From positions 1 to 46,742 of the forward strand of contig DAHUZS010000084.1 of NCBI GenBank assembly GCA_027315045.1: DNA of 46,742 nucleotides, in the 5' to 3' direction. The notes below the pieces were generated by a model, which saw only the letters and a list, made by a program, of their open reading frames with translations, ran no database searches and was not told where the DNA came from. Shown one piece after another: positions 19,236 through 28,090 of the stretch (the first letter of the stretch is position 1; the number at the start of each line of letters is the position of its first letter). Source of the DNA: Acidimicrobiaceae bacterium. Its GTDB lineage: Bacteria > Actinomycetota > Acidimicrobiia > Acidimicrobiales > RAAP-2. The position numbers were made by a program, and so were the translations under genes.

Positions 19236-20174
19236 TCACTCCCAGGCCGATTCGGCCCAGGCCTCGACCGCCGCGGCCAGGGTGAGGGCCAAGAGACGGC
19301 TCCGATCGGCGGTCACCGCCGCCGGTCCCAGCTCGACCATGACCGCGGGCATTCGGGTCTCCCGGAGCAACGGGACCGACATGCCGCGGCATCCTCCGTC
19401 GGCCACATCGAGGGTGACGGGGACCATAGCCTGGATCAGCTCGGCTAACCGGCGGCCGCCTTCGGACTCGGTGCGGTACCCGGCGTAGTAGGCGGTGGTG
19501 CAGCCGGCGGCGTCGGGGTCGAGCCGGAGCCCGACCAGCAGGTCCGCCTGCCCGGCATTGGCCTCCTGGGCCTGGATGGAGTCGTCGGGATGGTGCATGG
19601 CGGTGACCCGGGCTCCCGCCTCCATCAACGCGCTCCGGAACGCCGCCAAGGTCGACGACAGCCCACCGGGCCCGCCCAGCGCGACATGCCGGCCGACCAG
19701 CGTTGGCGGGGTGTTGCGGAGCCGCTCGCGGGCCCGCACCGTCGAGACCAGCTCCGTCCGACGGTGCCGGGCCCGCATGCGCAACAGTTCGCCGACCGTC
19801 ACCGGCCCGACGACGCCGTCGGCACTGATGCCGACGTTGCGCTGGAAGTCGCGCACCCCGGCGACGGTGTTGTCCCCGAAGATCCCGTCCACCCGGCCGC
19901 TGTCGAAGCCGAGTGCCCCGAGCCGCTGCTGGAGCTCGGCCACGTCGTCCCCTCGCTGCATGGGGGTCCAGCGGAACAGGGCCCGGTCGCCGAGGCGATA
20001 GCCGGCCTCGAGCAGGGTGGCCCAGGTTTGGGAGCCGCACCGGCCGTCGACCCGGAGCCCCCGTCGGTGCTGGAAGGCCTCGACGGCCGCCCTGGTGGCC
20101 GGACCGAAAAAGGCCAATGGGTCCTCGTCGGTGGTGAGGCCGAGCCGACCCAGCCGGTGCCGGAGCTCGGCCAC
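19236..20174 (-). CDS. cwlM: CwlM-like protein: peptidoglycan-binding repeats plus degenerate amidase_3 domain
   Basis: 312 residues from GTG 20174. Two PG_binding_1 repeats come first (ending GRCGSQTWATLLEAG and FGDNTVAGVRDFQRNVG). An N-acetylmuramoyl-L-alanine amidase fold follows from about residue 160. The zinc-binding residues expected in amidase_3 are missing: the DPGHGG motif reads ALGGPGG and the second histidine (usually SIHAN) reads GLRLDPD. The late Glu (AVMVELG) remains. In mycobacteria the gene next to trxB-trxC is CwlM, a cytoplasmic regulator of MurA that also binds FhaA and MurJ, so a regulatory role is the best inference. No signal peptide is visible. The start is uncertain because the first repeat may extend further, overlapping trxA. 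Confidence 0.75.
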   Translation of the reverse strand: MAELRHRLGRLGLTTDEDPLAFFGPATRAAVEAFQHRRGLRVDGRCGSQTWATLLEAGYRLGDRALFRWTPMQRGDDVAELQQRLGALGFDSGRVDGIFGDNTVAGVRDFQRNVGISADGVVGPVTVGELLRMRARHRRTELVSTVRARERLRNTPPTLVGRHVALGGPGGLSSTLAAFRSALMEAGARVTAMHHPDDSIQAQEANAGQADLLVGLRLDPDAAGCTTAYYAGYRTESEGGRRLAELIQAMVPVTLDVADGGCRGMSVPLLRETRMPAVMVELGPAAVTADRSRLLALTLAAAVEAWAESAWE

Positions 20175-20221
20175 CGCCGGGCCCCGGTCCCCCTCCGAGA
20201 GGGGCGAGGACCCGGGCGCCG

Positions 20222-20548
20222 CTACAGGTAGGCCAAGATCTCCTTCAGGAGCTGGCCCTTGGGTTTGGCCCCGACCAGGCGGGCCTGGGGCTCCCCGTTC
20301 TTGAACAGCAGGAGCGTCGGGATGCTCATCACGTCGTAGCGACGGGTCACCCCCAAGCTGTCGTCCACGTTCAGCTTGGCGATCGTGAGCCTGCCCGCCT
20401 GTTCCTGCGCGATCTCCTCGAGGATCGGGGCGATCACCTTGCACGGCCCGCACCACTCGGCCCAGAAATCGACCAGGACCGGTACGTCGGAGGCCGTGAC
20501 ATGCTCGTCAAAGGTAGCGTCGTCGAGCTGCACGATCTTCGCGCTCAT
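20222..20548 (-). CDS. trxA: Thioredoxin
   Basis: 108-residue classical thioredoxin that reduces protein disulfides, recharged by TrxB. The active site is [14 protein letters not shown] and the cis-proline loop is [14 protein letters not shown] 20548 lies 7 bases after GAGAGGGG. It is 90 bases downstream of trxB on the same strand and directly upstream of the CwlM-like gene, the order known from mycobacteria (trxB2-trxC-cwlM). Confidence 0.96.
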   Translation of the reverse strand: MSAKIVQLDDATFDEHVTASDVPVLVDFWAEWCGPCKVIAPILEEIAQEQAGRLTIAKLNVDDSLGVTRRYDVMSIPTLLLFKNGEPQARLVGAKPKGQLLKEILAYL

Positions 20549-20638
20549 CGGTCATCCCCTCTCTCGGACCGTTCCGGCCGGCCGAGAGCACCCCGGCTCG
20601 ATGCGACCAACGCCGCCGACGGCCAAGTTGTTCCCCAC

Positions 20639-21592
20639 CTAGGACCCTCGGGCCTCGAGGTAGCGCTCGGCGTCGATGGCCGCCATGCAGCCCGACCCGG
20701 CGGCGGTGACCGCCTGGCGGTAGTCGTGGTCCTGGACATCGCCGCAGGCGAACACACCCGCGACGTTGGTGGTGGAGCCGCCGTGGGTCTTGATGTACCC
20801 CTGGTCGTCGAGCTCGCGCTGGCCACGGACGATCGCCGTGTTGGGTTCGTGGCCGATGGCCACGAACAACCCGGTGACCGGTAGTTCGGAGTGCTGGCCG
20901 GTCACCGTGTCGACCAGCGCGAGGCCGTGCATCTTGGTGTCGCCGAGGACCTCGGTCACTTTCGAGTTCCACCGGATCTTGATGGTCTCGTTGGCGAACG
21001 CCCGCTCCTGCATGATCTTGGACGCCCGGAGCTGGTCGCGTCGGTGGATGAGGGTCACGGAGCTGGCGAACCGGGTGAGGAAGAGCGCTTCCTCCAGGGC
21101 CGAGTCGCCCCCCCCGACCACGGCGATGTCCTGGCCCCGGAAGAAGAACCCGTCGCAGGTCGCGCAGGTGGAGACCCCGTGGGCCAGGAACCGTTCCTCG
21201 CCGGGGACTCCGAGCAGGAGCGATTGGGCCCCGGTGGCCACGATCAACGCCTCGACCTCGTAGGAGGGTTCAAAGGCGTCTCCGACCCACACCGGGAACG
21301 GGGGAGCGGACAGGTCGACCCTGGTGACCTTGGCGGTGTGGATCTCGGCCCCGAAGCGGACCGCCTGTGCCCGCATCGCGCCCATCAGCTCCGGTCCGAG
21401 GATGCCCTCGGTGAACCCGGGGTAGTTCTCCACGTCGGTGGTGAGCATCAGCTGGCCGCCCGGCTGGTCGCTGGTCGAGGACGGCTCGCCCTCGACCACC
21501 ACCGGCTGGAGCTGGGCCCGGGCCGTGTAGACGGCGGCGGTGAGCCCGGCGGGGCCGGACCCGGCGATCAGGACCTTTCTGTGCTCGGTCAT
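20639..21592 (-). CDS. trxB: Thioredoxin reductase (NADPH)
   Basis: 317-residue flavoprotein of the low-molecular-weight class. FAD motif: [17 protein letters not shown]; redox-active site: [16 protein letters not shown] motif: [18 protein letters not shown] followed by [10 protein letters not shown]-terminal FAD motif: [20 protein letters not shown]. It passes electrons from NADPH to TrxA downstream. ATG 21592 ([11 protein letters not shown]) is chosen; GTG 21598 in the same frame would add two residues. Neither has a strong ribosome-binding site. Confidence 0.96.
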   Translation of the reverse strand: MTEHRKVLIAGSGPAGLTAAVYTARAQLQPVVVEGEPSSTSDQPGGQLMLTTDVENYPGFTEGILGPELMGAMRAQAVRFGAEIHTAKVTRVDLSAPPFPVWVGDAFEPSYEVEALIVATGAQSLLLGVPGEERFLAHGVSTCATCDGFFFRGQDIAVVGGGDSALEEALFLTRFASSVTLIHRRDQLRASKIMQERAFANETIKIRWNSKVTEVLGDTKMHGLALVDTVTGQHSELPVTGLFVAIGHEPNTAIVRGQRELDDQGYIKTHGGSTTNVAGVFACGDVQDHDYRQAVTAAGSGCMAAIDAERYLEARGS

Positions 21593-21615
21593 CGGCACCC
21601 AGTCATCGGCACCGG

Positions 21616-21954
21616 TCAGTCACCGGCCGAGCTTCGGGCGCTCCGCTTGGACCAGAGCGCGAACCCCCCGATGCACAGCAGGGTGCCGAACAAAGCGTCG
21701 GAGGCCCAGACCCGGTTGGCGAAGGCATAGATGTCGAGGAGCCGGACGACGGCGACGGCCACGAGGAGCAGGACGACGAGGGCGACGACGCCGATCACGA
21801 CGCCGAAGACCACCGAACGCCCGATCACCAGCGCCGGCCGCAGGACTCGGTCGTGGACAACGTCGAGGACCTGGTCGACCGCGTCGAGGGCCCGGCCGGA
21901 CCACTCTTCTCCCATGGGCGCGCGAGTGGGCGTGGTGTCGGAGCCTTGCACCAT
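21616..21954 (-). CDS. Small two-helix membrane protein, unknown function
   Basis: 112 residues. A polar N-terminus of about 40 residues is followed by a long hydrophobic segment ([20 protein letters not shown], about 47-70) and a second ([15 protein letters not shown], about 87-101), with a basic tail. No family is recognised. It lies between trxB and degV on the same strand, where mycobacteria, as I recall, carry sigM and its anti-sigma factor; it resembles neither. ATG 21954 lacks a clear ribosome-binding site and ATG 21915 is possible. Confidence 0.6.
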   Translation of the reverse strand: MVQGSDTTPTRAPMGEEWSGRALDAVDQVLDVVHDRVLRPALVIGRSVVFGVVIGVVALVVLLLVAVAVVRLLDIYAFANRVWASDALFGTLLCIGGFALWSKRSARSSAGD

Positions 21955-21996
21955 GGGGGCGAGGTTAGTCGGCCACTCGCGGCCCCTCTGCGCTGG

Positions 21997-22851
21997 TCAG
22001 GGTTGTCGGGTCGGGAGCTGGGCGCAGACCCCGAGGGTTCCGGGCCCCGCATGGGTGCCCACAACCGCCCCGAGGTCGACGACGATGACGTCGCCCCCGG
22101 TGACCTCGATCCCAGCCAAGAGGTTGCGGAAGGTGTCGAGGTCGGGCGACGCACCGTCGAGGACCGCCAGCCGTTCGAGTGGCGCCTGGTCGCGGACCTT
22201 GTTGGCCAGGTACTCGAGGCTCCGTGACCGCGTCCTTTGCTTGGACTCCTCGGCCACGACGCCGTCGGTCACCTGGATGACCGGCTTGATCGAGAGCATG
22301 GAGCCGAGCATCGCCCTGGCGGCGCCGATGCGTCCGCCCCGTTGGAGGTGCTCGAGGGTCCCGATGGCCCCGTAGACGCGTGTGCGCCGGGCCACATCGC
22401 CGGCGAGGGCGACGATCTCGTCGGCCCCCGCCCCGGCCGCCGCGGCCTCGGCGGCGGCCAGGCAGACGAAACCCTGGCCCATGGTCACGCTCCGGGTGTC
22501 GACGACCCGGACGTCGTAGTCCGAGAACGTCTGCGCCGCCGTCTGGGCGGACTGGTGGGTGCCCGAGGACAGCTCGGCCGAGATGGTGAGGCATACCACC
22601 GCGTCGCAGCCCTCGTCCCGGGCCGTCTGGTAGGCGTCCTGGAAGGCACCGGGCGACGGCGCCGAGGTCTCGGGCAGCGTCGGGCTCGCGGCGCAACGCC
22701 GCCAGAACTCGGCCGCGTCGAGGTCTCGCCGGTCCAACAGGACCTCGTCGCCGAAGCGGATGGACAGCGGGACGATCACGATCCCGTGTTGTCGCGCCAG
22801 CGCGTCGGTCAGGTCACATGCGCTGTCGGTGACGATCCGTACCCCGGCCAT
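21997..22851 (-). CDS. DegV family fatty-acid-binding protein
   Basis: 284 residues of the DegV family. Family members bind a fatty acid and serve as the FakB subunit of fatty-acid kinase in Firmicutes. The N-terminus VRIVTDSACDLTDALARQHG, the TSAPSPGAFQDAY block and the GTLEHLQRGGRIGAARAMLG motif are diagnostic. LSIKPVIQVTDGVV follows. No fakA-like DhaL protein is visible nearby, so a kinase partner is unproven. ATG 22851 has GGGGAGGGG immediately upstream. The frame is open far upstream across murJ, but only this part has domain support. Confidence 0.9.
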   Translation of the reverse strand: MAGVRIVTDSACDLTDALARQHGIVIVPLSIRFGDEVLLDRRDLDAAEFWRRCAASPTLPETSAPSPGAFQDAYQTARDEGCDAVVCLTISAELSSGTHQSAQTAAQTFSDYDVRVVDTRSVTMGQGFVCLAAAEAAAAGAGADEIVALAGDVARRTRVYGAIGTLEHLQRGGRIGAARAMLGSMLSIKPVIQVTDGVVAEESKQRTRSRSLEYLANKVRDQAPLERLAVLDGASPDLDTFRNLLAGIEVTGGDVIVVDLGAVVGTHAGPGTLGVCAQLPTRQP

Positions 22852-22883
22852 GACCCCTCCCCGTTCGGCAGGGCAGCAGTCTG

Positions 22884-24551
22884 TCACCACCGACGGGGCG
22901 GACCCAGCCGCAACGGCGGCACCTGGCGCCGGCGGTCCCGGCCGGCCATGAACATCGCGCTGGCGAGGTAGGCCAGGGTGCCCGCCGCCAGCGAGCCGAG
23001 GACCCGGACCAGCAGGCCGAGCCCGTGGGAGGCGCCCGAGAGGTTCGACGCCACCAGGACCACGAGCCCCATCACCAGGGTGGAGAGTGCCGAGCCCTTG
23101 AGCGGTGACCAGGCCCGTCGCCCACCGAAGTGCCCGAGCCAGGCCCGCATGACCGCGACGCCGAGCACCGCGGCGACGCTGTAGGCGATCGACAGCGAGA
23201 CGGCGAGACCCCGGACGCTCATCGGGCCGACGAGCACGACGGCCAGGACCACGTTGATGGCGTTCTCCACCAGGTAGAGCCAGAAGGCCACCTTGGTCCG
23301 CTGCATCGCCTGCAGGGCCCGCACGACATAGAGGAAGGTGCAAAAGCCCGGGAGTCCGGCGGCGAGGATGGCGAGCGCCGCGCCGGTGTCGGCGGTCTGC
23401 CCCGGGGTGGCCGCGCCGTGGCCGAGGAGCAGCGCCACCGCCGGCTTGGCCAAGATCAGCATGCCGACGGCAGCCGGCAGGATGATCGAGAGCACGGCGC
23501 GCAGCCCACCGGTGAACCGTCGCCGGAACGCGCCGAGGTCCTTCAGCGCCCAGAACCGGGACAGGTCGGGCGTCACCGCGCTCATGACCGAGACCGCCAC
23601 CACCGCGTAGGGCATCTGCATGAAGGTGTAGGCGTACGTCCACGAGGACACCGGGCCGTCCCCTCTGGCCCCGACGGCCAGCGCCAGGACGACGTAGAGC
23701 GCGATCTGGTTGGTCACCACGAACCCGAAGGTCCACAGGCCGAGCCGCACGACGGTGCGCACCGCCTCGTGGGTCGGGTCCCAGTGGAACCGGACCCGGC
23801 CGAGCCCGGCGCGGGCGTAGCTCGGTACGAGGAGGAGGGCCTGGAGGCCGACACCGACCGTGGTGCCCAGCCCGAGGAGGATCAGCTGATGGCCGGACTC
23901 GAGTGCTCCGCCGACCGTCGGGTTCCCGACCGTCTGGTGGAACCACAACAAGACGGCGATGCACACGATGTTGTTGGCCATCGGCACCCACGTGGGCACC
24001 ACGAAACGGCTCCTGGCGTTGAGGAGGGCTGTGGCCAGGCTGATCAATCCGTAGAAGAACACCTGGGGCACGAACCAACGCAGCAGGTTGGTGGCGACCG
24101 CCCGTTCGTGCACCAGGACGGCCGCCCGGACACCGGAGTGGTGACCGAACGCGGTGAACGCGTCGATGACAAACGGTGCGAACAGCCAGAACGCGATCGT
24201 GGCCGCCGCGAGCACCACCAGGGCCAGGGTGACCACCGAGGAGATGGCGCGCCACGCCTCGGCCGGGGAACGGGTGGCCATGCGGTCGACGAAGATCGGG
24301 ATGAAGGTGGCCGCGAGCACCCCGCCCAGGACGATGTCGTAGAGCATGTTCGGGGTGGTGTTGGCCAGGTTGTAGGCGTCGGCAAGGTGGTGGAATCCGA
24401 GCGCATATGCGAGGACCAGGATGCGCCCGACCCCGCTCAGCCGGGAGGCCGCAGTGCCGACGGCCATTCCGAGGGTCGCCCGCTGGAGCCCGCCGGCCTG
24501 GGGTTCAACCGGGCCCCGGAGGGGGGCCGGTCGGTCGACGGTCCCGCTCAC
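22884..24551 (-). CDS. murJ: Lipid II flippase MurJ (MviN)
   Basis: 555-residue polytopic membrane protein of the MviN/MurJ group, with about 14 hydrophobic segments, which exports lipid II. Recognisable motifs are TAASRLSGVGRILVLAYALG at the N-terminus, ANTTPNMLYDIVLGGVLAA in helix 2 and FMQMPYAVVAVSVMSAVTPD in the middle. The mycobacterial homologue carries a C-terminal pseudokinase that recruits FhaA; this protein ends soon after the last helix (MAGRDRRRQVPP) and lacks it. The start is GTG 24551, overlapping the stop of the upstream DUF6049 gene by 4 bases (GTGA). The upstream in-frame extension has no family support. Confidence 0.92.
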   Translation of the reverse strand: MSGTVDRPAPLRGPVEPQAGGLQRATLGMAVGTAASRLSGVGRILVLAYALGFHHLADAYNLANTTPNMLYDIVLGGVLAATFIPIFVDRMATRSPAEAWRAISSVVTLALVVLAAATIAFWLFAPFVIDAFTAFGHHSGVRAAVLVHERAVATNLLRWFVPQVFFYGLISLATALLNARSRFVVPTWVPMANNIVCIAVLLWFHQTVGNPTVGGALESGHQLILLGLGTTVGVGLQALLLVPSYARAGLGRVRFHWDPTHEAVRTVVRLGLWTFGFVVTNQIALYVVLALAVGARGDGPVSSWTYAYTFMQMPYAVVAVSVMSAVTPDLSRFWALKDLGAFRRRFTGGLRAVLSIILPAAVGMLILAKPAVALLLGHGAATPGQTADTGAALAILAAGLPGFCTFLYVVRALQAMQRTKVAFWLYLVENAINVVLAVVLVGPMSVRGLAVSLSIAYSVAAVLGVAVMRAWLGHFGGRRAWSPLKGSALSTLVMGLVVLVASNLSGASHGLGLLVRVLGSLAAGTLAYLASAMFMAGRDRRRQVPPLRLGPPRRW

Positions 24552-26623
24552 GCGCCCGTGCCGTGGGCGGACCGGACCCGCCGCCGCCGGCCCTTCCACA
24601 GGGTGCGGGCCCACCAACCGGTCAGCACCACCGCAGCCACCAGCGTGAGGACGATCCCCACGACGGAGGTCGCGGTGGAACGGACCGTGAGTCGGTCGTG
24701 GGCGATGACCAGGGCACCACCCGGAGAGGTCAAGGTGACGGTGAGAGGAAGGTCGCCGGTGGTCCGCGCCCGCACCTCGACCTGCACCGAGTTGGTCGGG
24801 TGGTCGACGCGCACGGTCCGCGTCGCCCCCTCGGGGAAGACGAGCTTGGGGCTGGAGAGGGTCAGCAGCGTGGTGAGGTGGAGGTCGGCGTTGGAGTCGA
24901 TCGTGATCGGGATGGACGCCGCCTGGGCGGTGAGGGTCACGCTGCTCGTCACGACCTTGATCGACCCGAGTTCCTCGGCGAGGAACCGCCCGAAGGCAGC
25001 GAGGCCGGCGAGCTGGGCCCGCGGACGCAGCTGGTTCGACTCGGCCGTGAGGAGCAGGTCCTCGAGCTGGTTGGCCACGCCGCGCGATCCGAGGATCGAG
25101 GAGCTGAAGGCGTCGATCTGGCTGCGGGCCCGGACGATCTGGGCCGCCTCGATCTGGCCAATGCGCTGGTCGTTGGTCCCCGACGCCAGGTGGCGGGTCG
25201 TCTCGGCCTGGTTTCCCCCGGCGGGAACCGAGGCGAAGAAACCGTTCAGGGTCGCGGTCGAGACGACCGGGTTGTTGGTCAGACCGCTCACGAGCGCCGA
25301 GACGAACTGGGGCTTGGGGTCCCAGGACGCCGGCGGGACCGCGACCACCCCGCGGGGGTCGGGGGCGTTGGGCAGCTCGGACTGGATCATCGCCAACTCG
25401 GCTAGCAACTGGTTGGCCGCGAGGACCGGGTCGTTGGGTTCAGCGGTGAAGTAGGTGGACAGATGGGTGTCGATGGCGGCGGCCCGAACCGAACCGTGCG
25501 CGAGATCGAGCGAGAAGGGCTGGGACCAGCTGGCGTGGTACTCCTCGGTGGCGCTCGTGAGGTCGGTGTCGGGGAGCACCAGGTTCTCGGCTCGCACCTG
25601 GGTCAGGCCCTTGACGATTGCTGGGGTGACCGGCCCGTCGGTCACCCAGGTGGCGTGGGAAGGCTGATCGGCCGGCGGCAGGCCGCTCACGATCGGAGCC
25701 AGGATGTTGGCCGCGGGCTGGGTCTGTCCTTCGATCTCGGCGGGAACGCCGGCCGCGCTGAGCGAGGCCAGGTTCACCGGGACGTAGGGCTGGGTCAGCA
25801 GCCGGCCCGGGCCGCTGGCCGCGATGGTCCGGAGGTCGTTGAGAATCGAACGGGCCTCGGCGGAGTGGCTGGCCTCCAGGCGCTGGACGGTCGAGAGGCT
25901 CGGCGCCACCGTGACCTGGACGGAGGGGTTGGAGCCGAGGGTCTGGGTCAACGCGGCCAGGTCTCTCACCCGCGAGACGTCGAGGGATGGGATCGCCTGG
26001 GCCAGGGTGCCGCCGGCGCGGATGTGGACCGGCGCGCCGACCGGGACCACCCAGGAGAACACGAGCGGTCGGGCACTGCGGGCCTCGGCGTAGACGAGGT
26101 AGGTCGTGAAACGGGAAAGCACGGTGCCCTCCGGGCTCAACAGTTCGACCTCGACCGGGTAGACGCCCGAGCAGTCCCCGGCGCCGACCGCGCAGCCTCC
26201 GTGCCCTCGCAACCCGACGGTCGTCGACCCGTTCGGCTCGGTCGTCCCGGCCACGACGGTAGTGGCCAGCTGCAGTCCGGACCCGACCGAGCGCAGCGAG
26301 GTGAGCGGCTGCGGAGCTACCTGCTGCATGACGTAGCCCGGTCGCCCCGACAGGGTCTGGTCGAATGCGGAGCGACTGGTGAGCTTCTCGTAGAAGACGA
26401 GGCCCAGCTCGGACCCGGCCGGGGCCCCCCGGGCGTGGACGGTGATCTGGAACGCGGCCGGGTCGCCGGGTGCGGCGGGGGTGACGGCGGCGCTCTGGGA
26501 CACGAGGACGACCGACGGCGGGGGCGCCGACGGTGCGGCCGAGGCCGGCCCCCATCCGCCGAGCGACACGACGACCGACACCACCGCCACGGCGCTCAGG
26601 CATCGGGCGCTGCGCAATACCAC
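24548..26623 (-). CDS. DUF6049 family secreted/membrane-anchored protein
   Basis: 691 residues. A signal peptide (LSAVAVVSVVVSLGGWGPASA) is followed by a long Ser/Thr/Val-rich extracytoplasmic region. A late beta-sandwich-like part (RVDHPTNSVQVEVRARTTGD) precedes one C-terminal membrane helix (SVVGIVLTLVAAVVLTGWW) and a basic tail. This architecture and its place directly upstream of murJ match the DUF6049 proteins of Actinobacteria (Rv3909 in M. tuberculosis, as I recall). Function is unknown; coupling to MurJ by a 4-base overlap suggests an envelope role. The start is GTG 26623 without a clear ribosome-binding site; TTG 26617 would remove two residues. It is divergent from pcnB. Confidence 0.8.
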   Translation of the reverse strand: MVLRSARCLSAVAVVSVVVSLGGWGPASAAPSAPPPSVVLVSQSAAVTPAAPGDPAAFQITVHARGAPAGSELGLVFYEKLTSRSAFDQTLSGRPGYVMQQVAPQPLTSLRSVGSGLQLATTVVAGTTEPNGSTTVGLRGHGGCAVGAGDCSGVYPVEVELLSPEGTVLSRFTTYLVYAEARSARPLVFSWVVPVGAPVHIRAGGTLAQAIPSLDVSRVRDLAALTQTLGSNPSVQVTVAPSLSTVQRLEASHSAEARSILNDLRTIAASGPGRLLTQPYVPVNLASLSAAGVPAEIEGQTQPAANILAPIVSGLPPADQPSHATWVTDGPVTPAIVKGLTQVRAENLVLPDTDLTSATEEYHASWSQPFSLDLAHGSVRAAAIDTHLSTYFTAEPNDPVLAANQLLAELAMIQSELPNAPDPRGVVAVPPASWDPKPQFVSALVSGLTNNPVVSTATLNGFFASVPAGGNQAETTRHLASGTNDQRIGQIEAAQIVRARSQIDAFSSSILGSRGVANQLEDLLLTAESNQLRPRAQLAGLAAFGRFLAEELGSIKVVTSSVTLTAQAASIPITIDSNADLHLTTLLTLSSPKLVFPEGATRTVRVDHPTNSVQVEVRARTTGDLPLTVTLTSPGGALVIAHDRLTVRSTATSVVGIVLTLVAAVVLTGWWARTLWKGRRRRVRSAHGTGA

Positions 26624-26677
26624 CGAGCAACGCTATCCGGTCGCGACCGCCGCTCCGGGGTCCACTACCGTGGAGCG

Positions 26678-28084
26678 GTGCCGCCCCCCGTCCCCGAGCG
26701 GTTCTTCCATCTTGTCGAGGCGACCGAAGAGCTCGCCGTTATCTTCGAACGTGCCGGGAAACGGTTGTACCTGGTCGGGGGCTCGGTCAGGGACGCCTTG
26801 CTCGAACATGCCGCGGGGCCTCGAACAGGTGAGGACCACGACATCGACCTCACGACCAACGCCCGGCCGGGCGAGATCGAGACGCTGGTCAGCGGCTGGG
26901 CCGAGGCCATCTGGACCCAGGGGGCGCGCTTCGGCACCATCGGCTGTGCCAAGGATGGGCGCCGGTACGAGATCACCACCCACCGGGCCGAGGTCTACCG
27001 CCCCGACTCGCGCAAGCCGAGCGTGACCTTCGACGACGACATCGAGACCGACCTGTCGCGGCGCGATTTCACCGTCAACGCCATGGCCCTGCGGGTCCCC
27101 GACCTCGAGCTGATCGACCCCTTCGACGGGCTGGGTGATCTCGCGTCCGGGGTGCTCCGCACCCCCCTCGGACCGGAGGTCTCCTTCGAGGACGATCCGC
27201 TCCGCATGCTTCGGGCCGCGCGGTTCTTCGCCGGTTACGGCCTCAAACCAGGTCCCGATCTGCTCGAGGCGGTGCAGTCCGGCCACCACCGCCTCTCCAT
27301 CGTCTCGGCCGAGCGGATCCGGGGCGAGCTCGATCGGCTCGTCACGTTGGAGCGGCCGTCACCGGGGCTGTGGTTCGTGGTCGAGACCGGGCTCGCCGAG
27401 GAGTTCATCCCCGAGCTGCCGGCCCTGGCCCTCGAGCAGGACCCCATCCACCGGCACAAAGATGTCCTGGCCCACACCCTGGCCGTTGTCGACCGCACCT
27501 CCCCGGACCGCCTCTTGCGGCTGGCGGCGCTCTTCCACGACGTGGGCAAGCCCAAGACCCGGGCCTTCGGGCCCGGCGGGACGGTCAGCTTCCACCACCA
27601 TGAGGTGGTGGGAGCCCGCATGACCCGGGAGCGCCTGGAGGCCCTGCGCTACCCGAACGAGGAGGTCGAGACCGTGTCCAGGTTGGTCGAGCTCCACCTG
27701 CGGTTCCACACCTACGCGCTCGGGTGGACGGACCGGGCGGTGCGCCGCTACGTCCGGGATGCCGGGCCGCTCCTCGTGCGGCTGAACGAGCTCACCCGGT
27801 GCGACTGCACGACGCGCAACGCGGCCAAGGCCCGGGCCTTGGCCCGCCGGATGGACGAGCTCGAGGCGCGCATCACCGAGCTGCGCACGCGCGAGGAGCT
27901 CGACGCGATGCGTCCGGACCTCGACGGGAACCAGGTGATGGCCCTGCTCGGGATCCCGCCCGGGCCCCGGATCGGCCGCGCGCTCGACTTCCTCCTCGAG
28001 CTCCGGGTCGACGAGGGCCCACTCGGCGAGGAGGAGGCGACCCGGCGGCTCTTCGCCTGGTGGGCCGATCAGGACGAGGGTTGA
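26678..28084 (+). CDS. pcnA: CCA-adding tRNA nucleotidyltransferase (PcnB/PcnA family) with HD domain
   Basis: 468 residues. The nucleotidyltransferase head has YLVGGSVRDALLEH, the metal-binding DHDIDLTTNA (DxD), DLSRRDFTVNAMAL, DPFDGLGDL and the RNA-binding LRMLRAARFFAGYGL. A C-terminal HD phosphohydrolase domain follows (HRHKDVLAHTLAVVD, then LAALFHDVGKPKT). It adds or repairs the tRNA 3' CCA, needed for the tRNA-Leu here, which does not encode a full CCA. The start is GTG 26678; GGAG lies 2 bases upstream, which is tight, but no better start precedes the domain. It is divergent from DUF6049 with 54 bases between, and ends 6 bases from convergent ino1. Confidence 0.93.
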   Translation: MPPPVPERFFHLVEATEELAVIFERAGKRLYLVGGSVRDALLEHAAGPRTGEDHDIDLTTNARPGEIETLVSGWAEAIWTQGARFGTIGCAKDGRRYEITTHRAEVYRPDSRKPSVTFDDDIETDLSRRDFTVNAMALRVPDLELIDPFDGLGDLASGVLRTPLGPEVSFEDDPLRMLRAARFFAGYGLKPGPDLLEAVQSGHHRLSIVSAERIRGELDRLVTLERPSPGLWFVVETGLAEEFIPELPALALEQDPIHRHKDVLAHTLAVVDRTSPDRLLRLAALFHDVGKPKTRAFGPGGTVSFHHHEVVGARMTRERLEALRYPNEEVETVSRLVELHLRFHTYALGWTDRAVRRYVRDAGPLLVRLNELTRCDCTTRNAAKARALARRMDELEARITELRTREELDAMRPDLDGNQVMALLGIPPGPRIGRALDFLLELRVDEGPLGEEEATRRLFAWWADQDEG

Positions 28085-28090
28085 GGGTCC

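Noticed and set aside
22852-24255. DegV frame staying open far upstream across murJ
   Set aside because: Only the part from ATG 22851 has DegV similarity and a ribosome-binding site; the rest is out-of-frame murJ.
23130-25454. 774-codon plus-strand open frame opposite murJ and the DUF6049 gene
   Set aside because: Composition is Glu/Arg/Gly/His-rich with no motif; both opposing genes have clear families, a signal peptide and membrane helices.
25463-26677. Upstream open extension of the pcnA frame
   Set aside because: It is antisense to the DUF6049 gene, Gly/Arg/Asp-rich and without domain support; the nucleotidyltransferase begins at about 26678.
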